Shown piece by piece: positions 1 through 6,818 of a stretch of 16,561 bases of DNA. Positions within the stretch are counted from its first letter, which is position 1; every line of letters starts with the position of its first letter. The notes under the pieces were generated by a model. It was not told where the DNA came from. It searched no databases and was given only the letters and a program-made list of their open reading frames with translations. A program made the position numbers and the translations under genes. The DNA comes from an uncultured Anaerolineaceae bacterium (GTDB taxonomy: Bacteria > Chloroflexota > Anaerolineae > Anaerolineales > Anaerolineaceae): NCBI GenBank assembly GCA_937894825.1, contig CALCQT010000370.1, positions 1 to 16,561 of the forward strand, written 5' to 3'.

Positions 1-34
1 AATGCCTCTATGCAATATATTGCATAGAGGCATT
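1..34. repeat. 34-bp perfect palindrome at window end (probable assembly fold-back)
   Basis: Bases 1-17 are the exact reverse complement of 18-34. The core TGCAATATATTGCA (11-24) is genuine atpA coding sequence (MQYIA codons). The outer ten bases (1-10) simply mirror 25-34 and replace the codons expected after QYIA. This is the pattern expected when an assembly path or a chimeric read turns back at a natural palindrome. Confidence 0.85.
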
Positions 35-727
35 TTCATCCGCACCCGCCACCACCACGATGGTGTGCGACAGCGCGTCCATTGATTCCAGCCGGGAAAT
101 GATCTGAGCCACGGTTGATTTTTTCTGTCCGATCGCCACATAAATGCAGTAGACGCCTTTGTCCCGTTGATTGATAATCGTATCGATCGCCAGCGCGGTC
201 TTTCCGGTCTGGCGGTCACCGATGATCAGTTCCCGCTGGCCGCGCCCGATCGGAATCATGGAATCAATCGCCTTGATCCCGGTCAGCAGCGGCGTGTCCA
301 CATCCGAACGCTCATGGATGTCCGGTGCAACCCGTTCGATCGGACGGTATCCGCTGTGCGGTATCGGTCCCAACCCGTCAATCGGTTCGCCCAATGGATT
401 TATGACGCGTCCCAGGAAGCCGTCTCCAACCGGAATGGAAATAATCCTGCCGAGTTTTCGGACAATGGATCCTTCCTTAATTGAAAAATAATCCCCTAAA
501 ACGATGACGCCGACAGCGTCTCTTTCCAAATTGAACGCGATGCCGACCGCGCCGGTCTCGAATGCAACCAACTCCTGACTTCTGACCGAAGCCAGACCGC
601 TGACCCGCGCGATGCCATCGCCGATTTCCAAAACTTTTCCAATTTCCTCAACTTCGACATCAGAACGAAATTGCGCAATCCTGGACAATAAATCTGACGT
701 CATGTCATTGATTTTGTTTTCAGTCAT
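8..727 (-). CDS. atpA: F1F0 ATP synthase subunit alpha, 5' half (cut at window edge)
   Basis: This is the alpha subunit of the F1 catalytic head, which binds nucleotide non-catalytically and alternates with beta. The 239 readable residues match the N-terminal beta-barrel domain (about 25-95; motif [12 protein letters not shown]) and the first part of the nucleotide-binding domain, with Walker A GDRQTGKT at 170-177 and the conserved [10 protein letters not shown] before it. The family is about 500 residues, so less than half is present. The reading ends after MQYIA, where the family continues with PY. The stop at 8-10 lies inside the second arm of a perfect palindrome at the window end and is probably not real; true coding sequence likely stops at about position 11. 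The start at 727 has GAGGGG just upstream. No atpH precedes it, so atpA seems to begin its own transcript here, unlike the usual atpBEFHAGDC order. Confidence 0.95.
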   Translation of the reverse strand: MTENKINDMTSDLLSRIAQFRSDVEVEEIGKVLEIGDGIARVSGLASVRSQELVAFETGAVGIAFNLERDAVGVIVLGDYFSIKEGSIVRKLGRIISIPVGDGFLGRVINPLGEPIDGLGPIPHSGYRPIERVAPDIHERSDVDTPLLTGIKAIDSMIPIGRGQRELIIGDRQTGKTALAIDTIINQRDKGVYCIYVAIGQKKSTVAQIISRLESMDALSHTIVVVAGADENASMQYIA

Positions 728-943
728 ATCCCCTCAAATAAAAACCGGTTTTCCGGATCCTGTGGTTTTATGAAGACACGCGATCCTGAAAGTACCGGCA
801 CCACCTGTGCAATGCCAGTAACACATTTTAATCCAAAACCGCTTTTCCACTAATGGAATTTTACCATTCATGCGCGTTTCTCATAATTCTTTTTTATCAG
901 AGTCAGGGGAATGGATTCGATCTTCCATAAATAAGGAGAGGTG

Positions 944-1015
944 GTGTCAAAAGTAGAAATTGGAGCCGGCACTCGTATTTGGAGGGGAAAAATTATCGAT
1001 ACGGTTGCCTTGTAG
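944..1015 (+). CDS. Possible 23-codon small ORF or acyltransferase remnant
   Basis: A GTG codon at 944 follows AGGAG (934-938) with 5-nt spacing, and the frame runs 23 codons to TAG at 1013-1015. The peptide contains VEIGAGTRIW, which resembles the hexapeptide-repeat start of left-handed beta-helix sugar acetyltransferases (an IGxGTRIW-type motif). The stop codon abuts the hairpin at 1016-1045. It may be the broken 5' end of such a gene, a real small peptide, or chance. There is no independent support that it is translated. Confidence 0.25.
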   Translation: MSKVEIGAGTRIWRGKIIDTVAL

Positions 1016-1045
1016 GAGGGTGTCCCACAACTATGGGACACCCTC
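1016..1045. terminator. 12-bp perfect hairpin between the small ORF and the decarboxylase operon end
   Basis: GAGGGTGTCCCA pairs perfectly with TGGGACACCCTC around the 6-nt loop CAACTA. It lies 41 nt past the stop of the last minus-strand operon gene, so it may end that transcript. Neither strand has a proper U-tract after the stem, so classical rho-independent termination is doubtful. A similar hairpin sits after ftsH (6773-6801). Confidence 0.5.
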
Positions 1046-1086
1046 TTGAGGTTTAATACAAACTCTGAAACGTTATTATGATTGTG

Positions 1087-1479
1087 TCATTCCGTCTCCG
1101 GCAGAATGTTCACTTGATGTTCCGTTTCATCTAGAAGTTGCAGGAAATTTTCCCACAACATCCGGATATCCTCTTTTGTGGCATTGTCAATATGCACCCC
1201 GGCGCTGACACAGACTCGGCAGACGAATTTCTTCGCGAGACGATGGGCAGCTTCACGGACCATTTCATCTTCCTTGTGCCCCACAGCCGTTAGAACACTA
1301 ACGCTTGCCGAGGACACTGATGGATCGTTCAGGCTCGGGCGTGGAATACCAAGTGCACAAGCGCCGACATGATAATGCGTCCCGCCGCAAATGCAAACGT
1401 TCAAATCCTGCCCGCAGACTAGAATAACAGCCTCCAGCATATGGATGCCGGTACCCGCGCTGAATTGTAAGACTTTCAT
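1087..1479 (-). CDS. LpdD-like protein (putative prenyl-FMN chaperone of a UbiD-type decarboxylase)
   Basis: This 130-residue protein resembles LpdD, the third protein of the Lactobacillus gallate decarboxylase locus. Visible hallmarks are GGTHYHVGACALG (32-44), GHKEDEMVREAAHRLAKK (67-84) and an AGVHIDNATKEDI stretch (93-105), which match the GGTxxHxG, HKD...A and AGIHxxxxTK pattern recalled for that family. LpdD-like proteins have been proposed to help prenylated FMN delivery or maturation in UbiD enzymes; the exact activity here is inferred. It has six cysteines but no clear metal-binding pair pattern. Its ATG overlaps the ubiX stop as ATGA (1476-1479), so the two are probably translationally coupled. 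It is the last gene of the operon. Confidence 0.75.
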   Translation of the reverse strand: MKVLQFSAGTGIHMLEAVILVCGQDLNVCICGGTHYHVGACALGIPRPSLNDPSVSSASVSVLTAVGHKEDEMVREAAHRLAKKFVCRVCVSAGVHIDNATKEDIRMLWENFLQLLDETEHQVNILPETE

Positions 1480-2045
1480 CCTTCAACCCCTTTCCATGAC
1501 ACAAAGCCGTGATAGCTGATTCCGAACTGCATCAAAACTTTGCCAACCACATGATTGATCTGATTTTCCAACGAATCCGGCATATTGTAAAATGTGAGCA
1601 TCGGCGGCACAATGATGCATCCAATATCCGAAGCTTCTTTAAGATTGCGGATATGTACCTTTCCCAGCGGCATTTCCCGCGGAACAAGGACCACCTTCCG
1701 ATTCTCCTTCAGGCAGACGTCAACCGCCCGTACCAGCAGATTCGAAGCATAGCCCGCTGCAATAGCAGACAGCGTTTTCATACTGCACGGCACGACGATC
1801 ATGCCATCCGTTACAAAGGAACCGCTGGCGATCGAAGCGGCAATATTTTCATCGCTATGGACAACATCAGCCAACTCCTCCAGCTTTGAGAAGGGAATAC
1901 TGGTTTCCAGATCCCATGTTCTGCGAGCGCTTTTCGTAACTACCAGATGGATTTTTTTCACATCTGGACTCTGCTTCAGCGCTGCCAGCAGATAATATCC
2001 CATGATCACGCCGCTTGCTCCGGACATTCCAACAATAATTTGCAT
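1476..2045 (-). CDS. ubiX: UbiX-type flavin prenyltransferase (hydroxyarylic acid decarboxylase subunit B)
   Basis: It makes prenylated FMN from reduced FMN and dimethylallyl phosphate, the cofactor needed by the UbiD-type decarboxylase encoded in the same operon. The 189 residues are full length. Visible are the FMN/phosphate loop GMSGASG (6-12), PCSMKTLSAIA (86-96), RAVDVCLKE (106-114) leading to VPREMPL (121-127), H131 and N134, and PPMLTFYN (147-154). The overall wording is closer to the BsdB/LpdB/KpdB subunit-B group than to ubiquinone-pathway UbiX. AAGGGAG lies about 10 nt before the ATG. A 59-nt gap separates it from the upstream permease gene, and it overlaps the LpdD-like gene by 4 nt. 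Confidence 0.93.
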   Translation of the reverse strand: MQIIVGMSGASGVIMGYYLLAALKQSPDVKKIHLVVTKSARRTWDLETSIPFSKLEELADVVHSDENIAASIASGSFVTDGMIVVPCSMKTLSAIAAGYASNLLVRAVDVCLKENRKVVLVPREMPLGKVHIRNLKEASDIGCIIVPPMLTFYNMPDSLENQINHVVGKVLMQFGISYHGFVSWKGVEG

Positions 2046-2104
2046 GAAATGCTTTCTCCCTTACTTTTTGACCGGTTCGTTTTAACCTGTCGGTAAAAAT
2101 TGGT

Positions 2105-3490
2105 TCAGATCAGGCCGATAATTTTAAACCAGGGCACCATGATGACTACATTAACAATAAAGACCACCGCGATCAGCGGTATTCCCAAACGAATCGTCTC
2201 TTTTTGCCCGTACATGCCGTCTTCGTCACCACTACCAACCAGCATATTAAGATGCTGGAATGGCAGAATATAATGTGCCGCAATGGCCATATAAATCAGG
2301 AATGTGGGCACAAGCGGATTCAACCCCATACTGGCGGTCGAAGCCAAAATGGCCGGGATTGCGACGCCCATCACTGCAATCACGCTGCCCAGCAGCATAT
2401 GGATCACGATTGCGATCAGTGTAATCATTGCCGCCAGTACAAAGATATTGGATGGCATATTCGAAGGCATGAGGACGTTTGCGATCCAGGTATTCATGCC
2501 TGTCACACCTCCCACTCGTCCAATCGCCATAGCCGCCGTCAAAAAGACCAGTACATGCACCGGAACCGTGCTCCATGATTTGACAGTAAGCACATTTCCG
2601 ACCACCGGCAGTGACATGAGCATTGGAATGGTCAGCGTGATCCAACCGATATTGATGCCATGAATGGAGTCAGTCAACCATAGCACAATAGCAATCACCA
2701 GCCAGATAGCTGTGCGGATCTCTTTCTCAGAGAGTTTACCCATCGCCTGAAGCTTTTCCTGCATCGCGTTTTTATCTACCGAGATCTCCTGAGAAGGCTT
2801 AAACAGTATCAGGATCAGGAGCATCGTAAGAATGGAGCAGACAACGGACGGAATGCCCATCATTTTGAACCAGCCGAGCCAGCTCAACTCCACACCAGCA
2901 TTCGCGACCGCTAATGGGTTGATGACGGCATCCCCGGTAAGAAAAATCAGGGAAACCGGAACAGAAGCAGCGAAAACAGTAAAACCGATTTTAACCGCGT
3001 CTTCGCGCGGGATTCTGGCACTGTCGATGAGCACCTTCATAACCGCCATAATCAGGAACGCGCGGGGCCAGGGATGTGGGATCAAGAGGCTCAGGATGAA
3101 GGTAATCGCAAAAACGCATACAATAACACTTTTAAAGTTTGTAACAAATTTAATAATGATATTGTATGCAATTCTTTCTCCAAGCCCAGAGGCTTTCACG
3201 GCATCCGCAATCAGGTAGGCCCCGATTACAAGATACATGGTGCTGCCGGTCCACGCCGAGAAAATAGTGGTCGGTTCCGCAACCCCCATAATAGCCAGCA
3301 ACGCCAGATAAATCCCGGAGGTGAATCCGCTTTGCGTAATTTGAAACGCCCACCAGATGACAACCATCAGTGTGAGCGCAAGGCAGGTCTGTCCTTGTGT
3401 ACTAATTTCTCCCGGCAGGTTTGCAAATTTCAGAACCAGAAATACAAGGATGCCTAAAAATAAGCCGATTTGTTTTGAATACTTATTCAT
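2105..3490 (-). CDS. SLC13/DASS-family anion permease
   Basis: This is a hydrophobic protein of 461 residues with about a dozen membrane segments. The DASS (divalent anion:Na+ symporter, SLC13) fold is suggested by LALTLMVVIWWAFQIT (37-52), YLVIGAYLIADAVKASGLG (86-104) and the central SEKEIRTAIWLVIAIVLWLT stretch (254-273). The family's two SNT hairpin motifs, which bind Na+ and the carboxylate, are missing: PHPWPRA (138-144) and LLGSVIAVMGVAIP (366-379) stand where they would be expected. The substrate and coupling ion may therefore differ from typical members. Its place inside the decarboxylase operon suggests uptake of an aromatic acid or a related anion. The ATG at 3490 has only a weak GGACGG upstream. 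A long hairpin lies in the 110-nt leader between this gene and the subunit D gene. Confidence 0.75.
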   Translation of the reverse strand: MNKYSKQIGLFLGILVFLVLKFANLPGEISTQGQTCLALTLMVVIWWAFQITQSGFTSGIYLALLAIMGVAEPTTIFSAWTGSTMYLVIGAYLIADAVKASGLGERIAYNIIIKFVTNFKSVIVCVFAITFILSLLIPHPWPRAFLIMAVMKVLIDSARIPREDAVKIGFTVFAASVPVSLIFLTGDAVINPLAVANAGVELSWLGWFKMMGIPSVVCSILTMLLILILFKPSQEISVDKNAMQEKLQAMGKLSEKEIRTAIWLVIAIVLWLTDSIHGINIGWITLTIPMLMSLPVVGNVLTVKSWSTVPVHVLVFLTAAMAIGRVGGVTGMNTWIANVLMPSNMPSNIFVLAAMITLIAIVIHMLLGSVIAVMGVAIPAILASTASMGLNPLVPTFLIYMAIAAHYILPFQHLNMLVGSGDEDGMYGQKETIRLGIPLIAVVFIVNVVIMVPWFKIIGLI

Positions 3491-3509
3491 AAAATCCGTC
3501 CATTTTATG

Positions 3510-3552
3510 GTATCAGTCCAACTCAGGGATTTGCCCTGAGTTGGACTGATAC
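3510..3552. repeat. 19-bp perfect hairpin inside the decarboxylase operon
   Basis: GTATCAGTCCAACTCAGGG (3510-3528) pairs perfectly with its complement at 3534-3552 around the 5-nt loop ATTTG. There is no U-tract on either side. On the operon transcript it lies between the subunit D gene (stop 3601) and the permease start (3490). It may act as an mRNA processing or stability hairpin, a leaky terminator, or a repeat-element remnant. Confidence 0.8.
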
Positions 3553-3600
3553 TGTTGATTGCTCTTTCGAGCGTTTATGATGAGAAATATCTTGTGGAAT

Positions 3601-3807
3601 TTATTTTTTCAATGGTGGAACGGGAGGAATGGTCTGCATGGCAGCGATTTTCGCGTCATCCAGAAGGAACTTCGCCAAAATTCGCGGCGTTTCCGTCGAG
3701 CGCCAACTGTACCAGCACTTCTGGCAGCAGTATACTTCCCAAACCTCTCCTACCGGAGATTTCGCAATCGTCTTAATAACATCATGGTCGCAACGTGGGC
3801 AATTCAT
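3601..3807 (-). CDS. bsdD: Hydroxyarylic acid decarboxylase subunit D (BsdD/VdcD-type zinc-ribbon protein)
   Basis: This 68-residue protein belongs to the small subunit D family of non-oxidative hydroxyarylic acid decarboxylases (BsdD, VdcD, KpdD). Diagnostic features are CPRC at 3-6, SPVGEVWEVY at 17-26, CQKC at 28-31 followed by WYSWRS, and the C-terminal IPPVPPL. The two CxxC pairs look like a zinc ribbon. The subunit is reported as needed for full activity of B/C/D decarboxylases, but its precise role is not settled. AGGAGG at 3816-3821 gives a strong ribosome-binding site 8 nt before the ATG. It starts 43 nt after the UbiD-type gene, which fits co-transcription and a shared complex. Confidence 0.92.
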   Translation of the reverse strand: MNCPRCDHDVIKTIAKSPVGEVWEVYCCQKCWYSWRSTETPRILAKFLLDDAKIAAMQTIPPVPPLKK

Positions 3808-3850
3808 TTAAGGTACCTCCTCATTATTGAATGACAAATTGATAAAAAGA

Positions 3851-5272
3851 TTATTTAAGCAAACCGCGGATGATCTCATCCCATTTTTCAAATCCGGCAG
3901 GAGGCGTAAGCAGCTGCGTCTCTCTCGGATTCGGTTCCGGCGGCACCGGCGTTGTGGCATCGATAATAAGCTTGTCATGCATCCCGGCAGGATTGCTCGA
4001 AGGATCGAGCGGCATTCCCGGACAATTGGGGATGACCGCGACGTCTTTACTTGGTTTTACGCGAGTCGTGATAGCCCACATGACTTGTTCAAGGTTGAAT
4101 GGATCGACAAATTCATCCACGACAATGACGACCTTCGAGTAAGGCATACCATGCGGTGTAGAAAGAAGGCGGAAGGCAACGGCTTTTCCATAACCACCGT
4201 AACGGCAGCGGGTGGAAATGATCACGCCGATCCCATGGGTGTACATGGCATTGACAGCCTGTACTTCGGGCATAGTCTCCTTCAGTGTCTTGTAAAGCGG
4301 TACGCTGGTATTAAGCGCCATGAGGTAGTCGATTTCCGTCCATGGGATGCCCAGATAGAGGTTCTCGAAAATGGGATTGGTGCGATGTGTGATCTTCTTG
4401 ATCTGGATTTCGCATTGCAATCGGCATCCGGAATAAGAACCCGGGAACTCGCCGAATGGGCCTTCGACGGTCCGTAATCGAGAGATAATCTCACCTTCCA
4501 GAATGACCTCAGCGTGCGCAGGGACGTAGAGATGATCAAAAAGATCCGATTTGACGATTTCAGCCGGTTCGCCATTGTTCAATGCACCGACGAATTTGTA
4601 TTCGCTCTGATTATAAGCAATCGGTGTACTGGCCATAAAGGTCGTGATCGGGTCATTGCCCAACGCGATGCAAATGGGGAGATTTTTCCCTTCGGCTTCT
4701 GCTTTTTCAAGCTGCACGGCAATGTCATGAAAAGCCAGCGCCTGAATACCAACTCGGTCTTTATCTTTAATCTGAATCCGGTAGGTGCCGACATTCATTT
4801 TATCGAAGTCATCCGGAAATTCCGGATCGCCGGTAATCACGGAGGCTTTCGACAAGAAGAAACCACCATCCTGGTCGTTAATCCGGTAAAGCGCGAGCAG
4901 ATCGAACAGGTTGATATCTTCCGTGATTTCATTCTCCTTGCATTTCGCTTCGCTGCGGGAAAGAACTTTCGGCTCCACTGGGTACAGGTCCCACCGTCGG
5001 TTCAGCTCGTGAAATTGTTCCTTGGTGGAAGCAGTTTTGTCCATCCCCATCATCAGCGCATGATTCGCCCATGACCCGTGCACGTTTGTGACGACAGGGT
5101 ATTTGTAACCCCTCACTTTTTCAAACAAAACAGCAGGCCCATTTTTCATATTCGCGGCCGCGCGCCCAGCTGCCGCAATATCCGGTTCAGGATTGACCTC
5201 TTCCTTGATCCGCACCAACTGTCCTTCTTCTTCGAGGACTTTTAAAAAACTTCTTAAATCATGATAAACCAT
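3851..5272 (-). CDS. bsdC: UbiD-family hydroxyarylic acid decarboxylase, subunit C
   Basis: This is the catalytic subunit that removes CO2 from a hydroxyaromatic acid (4-hydroxybenzoate, vanillate, gallate or similar) using prenylated FMN; the substrate cannot be read from sequence. The protein is full length at 473 residues. Cofactor-binding and catalytic regions are visible: NVGTYRIQIKDKDRVGI (160-176, with R165), EGPFGEFPGSYSG (270-282, with acidic residues E270 and E275), VDEFVDPFNLEQVMWA (385-400) and IPNCPGMPLDPSS (414-426). The N-terminal YHDLRSFLKVLEEEGQLVRI is typical of the family. AAGGA lies about 7 nt before the ATG. It is the first gene of the operon and diverges from a LysR-type regulator, the same arrangement as Bacillus bsdBCD with its LysR regulator. 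Confidence 0.93.
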   Translation of the reverse strand: MVYHDLRSFLKVLEEEGQLVRIKEEVNPEPDIAAAGRAAANMKNGPAVLFEKVRGYKYPVVTNVHGSWANHALMMGMDKTASTKEQFHELNRRWDLYPVEPKVLSRSEAKCKENEITEDINLFDLLALYRINDQDGGFFLSKASVITGDPEFPDDFDKMNVGTYRIQIKDKDRVGIQALAFHDIAVQLEKAEAEGKNLPICIALGNDPITTFMASTPIAYNQSEYKFVGALNNGEPAEIVKSDLFDHLYVPAHAEVILEGEIISRLRTVEGPFGEFPGSYSGCRLQCEIQIKKITHRTNPIFENLYLGIPWTEIDYLMALNTSVPLYKTLKETMPEVQAVNAMYTHGIGVIISTRCRYGGYGKAVAFRLLSTPHGMPYSKVVIVVDEFVDPFNLEQVMWAITTRVKPSKDVAVIPNCPGMPLDPSSNPAGMHDKLIIDATTPVPPEPNPRETQLLTPPAGFEKWDEIIRGLLK

Positions 5273-5408
5273 CTCTATCCTTCCTTCTTTTTACTTTTGA
5301 TACGTCAGGCGCCTGGTTTTTTTAAATAAATACAACACCATCATGACAATGACGTTTCGCTGCACGCATCCATACACCTGACCTGCGCAGATTGAAATAG
5401 GCATTTCG

Positions 5409-5443
5409 CACAATTGCACAACAAAGGATTGTGTACAATTTGT
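5409..5443. promoter_or_regulatory. Candidate LysR-type operator
   Basis: CACAA (5417-5421) and TTGTG (5429-5433) form a dyad. It is flanked by ACAATTG (5410-5416) and ACAATTT (5435-5441), which repeat at 25-bp spacing. The position between two divergent genes suits autoregulation plus control of the decarboxylase operon. Assignment to the LysR protein is inference. Confidence 0.35.
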
Positions 5444-5566
5444 TAAGTGGGACTATTCTGATTTCAGTATAATCACAGGATCTTTAATTCGCAATTCCAA
5501 AAGAGAAACGCTGTATTCCGAAAAAGAATACGCCTTTTCCCCTCTTTTTTTTGTCGTTCGCCCGAA

Positions 5567-5596
5567 TTGACACAACCATCATTAAAGGAGTATGAT
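5567..5596 (+). promoter_or_regulatory. Sigma-70-type promoter of the LysR gene
   Basis: A perfect TTGACA (5567-5572) is followed after 18 bp by TATGAT (5591-5596), predicting transcription from about 5603 and a leader of roughly 140 nt before the LysR start codon. Confidence 0.6.
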
Positions 5597-5740
5597 TGAA
5601 ATCTGGTCACTCTATTTACCAGAAAAACTAGTGATTTATCTAATATATCAATAATCGCGTGAAACGGCAGTGCATTTGCCGTAAAACCGCAAAAAGGTTG
5701 AAGCAATTTTGTGCCTCCCGCAGAAAGGAATAGCTGCCCT

Positions 5741-6658
5741 ATGACGTTCGATCAGATCAAATATTTTATGGCTGTTGTCGAATATGGCAATTTTTCAAAA
5801 GCGGCCGAATATTTGTATATTTCTCAGTCTTCTTTGTCCAAGCAAATCAAATCTCTGGAAGATGAGCTGAAGAACCGGCTCTTCATACGGAATGGTATCA
5901 GAATTGAGCTCACCTCGGCAGGGCAGTTATTTTTGGAGTTTGCGAAGGACACGATCGACGCATATCGGGATTTTCTAAATCAGGCTTCTTATAACGGTGG
6001 GCATTGTACCTTGCGCGTGGGGACGTTGCCGCTCCTTCTGGAATATAGCTTTATGGACATTATCTCTCATTTCCAAATGCAATATGAGCACGTTTTGCTT
6101 TCACTGATCGAAGATACACAATCCGGGCTAATGAAAATGCTGGATAATAGACTGATTGACGCCGCGATCGCCCGTTCGGATTTTCTTTCGCCGAAAAATT
6201 ATCGGATAGTCCCATCCCATCAGGACGTGCTGTGCGTTGTCTGTTCCCGAAACCACCATCTGGCTGAAAAAGAAGAGCTTTCACTCGGTGACCTCATGAA
6301 TGAATCAATGATACTGCTTGGGGAAGATTCAAGCATTTATCGCCTGATAAGGGAAGCCTGTCTTCAGTACGGCTTCAAGCCTAATATTGTCTTTACAAGC
6401 AACCGCCATACTCATCTGCTTGGCATGATTCAGCAAGAATCCGAGATGATCTCGATCCTACCAAACAAGATGATTGAGCATAACCTTGATTCCGGTATCG
6501 CGATAATTGAGATGAAAGAGAAAATATACACAACCACTTCGTTGATTCTTGATAAGCGAAACAATGAAAATCCCTATCTGAATGAATTTTCCAACTGGTG
6601 GCGTACCAAGGCCGCATATAAATCTTTTGAAGATATCGTTGAGAGAATAACTGTATAA
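5741..6658 (+). CDS. LysR-type transcriptional regulator of the decarboxylase operon
   Basis: A 305-residue LysR-family regulator. The N-terminal winged helix-turn-helix is clear (about 4-60: FDQIKYFMAVVEYGNFSKAA, then SQSSLSKQIKSLEDEL), followed by an effector-binding domain from about residue 90 onward. The ATG at 5741 is chosen because the family begins almost directly with MTFDQIKYF and AAAGGA lies at 5724-5729, about 11 nt upstream. A GTG at 5711 would add ten residues with no family support. It is divergent from the UbiD-type gene, as with LysR regulators of phenolic-acid decarboxylases in Bacillus and Lactobacillus, so it probably activates the operon when an aromatic acid is bound. 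Target and ligand are inferred from position. Confidence 0.9.
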   Translation: MTFDQIKYFMAVVEYGNFSKAAEYLYISQSSLSKQIKSLEDELKNRLFIRNGIRIELTSAGQLFLEFAKDTIDAYRDFLNQASYNGGHCTLRVGTLPLLLEYSFMDIISHFQMQYEHVLLSLIEDTQSGLMKMLDNRLIDAAIARSDFLSPKNYRIVPSHQDVLCVVCSRNHHLAEKEELSLGDLMNESMILLGEDSSIYRLIREACLQYGFKPNIVFTSNRHTHLLGMIQQESEMISILPNKMIEHNLDSGIAIIEMKEKIYTTTSLILDKRNNENPYLNEFSNWWRTKAAYKSFEDIVERITV

Positions 6659-6772
6659 ACCGCGTCGCAGGTTTTCTTATCACTCATCAGATTGGGAAAA
6701 GGAATGTTGCTTTTTTTAAGGCTATAGTCAGTTTGGAGTTGTTGTTTAACCCTTAGGATAAGGTTATTAATC

Positions 6773-6801
6773 GAGGGCGCCTCGAAGTTTGAGACGCCCT
6801 C
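6773..6801. terminator. 11-bp hairpin after ftsH
   Basis: The arms at 6773-6783 and 6791-6801 pair with one imperfect position, which is a G-U wobble on the minus-strand RNA and a C-A mismatch on the plus strand. That favours it serving ftsH, whose stop is 17 nt away. There is no strong U-tract. The stem resembles the hairpin at 1016-1045. The rest of the 160-bp gap between LysR and ftsH shows nothing else clear. Confidence 0.5.
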
Positions 6802-6818
6802 CTGCCTTTCATCTGCAA

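Larger units (their letters stand above)
728..1086. other. Intergenic region between atpA and the decarboxylase operon
   Basis: No full-length gene is visible. The atpA-proximal part should hold the atpA promoter on the minus strand, but no convincing -35/-10 pair was found. It contains a short dyad, TTCCA-CTAA-TGGAA, at 845-858. The distal part holds a 23-codon reading frame (944-1015) with a good ribosome-binding site and a strong hairpin (1016-1045), both listed separately. Confidence 0.6.
5273..5740. other. Divergent control region between the decarboxylase operon and its LysR regulator
   Basis: No gene is visible in these 468 bp. It holds a good plus-strand promoter for the regulator (5567-5596), an isolated TATAAT at 5468-5473, a dyad-like block at 5409-5443 that could bind the LysR protein, a 6-bp inverted repeat ACGGCA/TGCCGT at 5664-5682 in the regulator's leader, and a palindrome CAGGCGCCTG at 5306-5315 in the decarboxylase leader. 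A minus-strand promoter for the operon must lie here. The best match found, TTGTCA (5344-5349) with TTTAAA (5321-5326) at 17-bp spacing, is weak, as expected for an activator-dependent promoter. Confidence 0.6.

Noticed and set aside
5306..5327. CAGGCGCCTG palindrome followed by a T-run as a plus-strand terminator
   Set aside because: The stem is only four or five base pairs with no room for a loop, and no plus-strand gene precedes it.
5592..5654. 20-codon frame starting ATGATTGAA with AAAGGAG upstream
   Set aside because: The apparent ribosome-binding site is only 1 nt from the ATG, and the same bases form the -10 region of a good promoter.
5473..5706. 77-codon frame on the minus strand between the decarboxylase and LysR genes
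   Set aside because: It overlaps the LysR promoter and has no recognisable family or ribosome-binding site.
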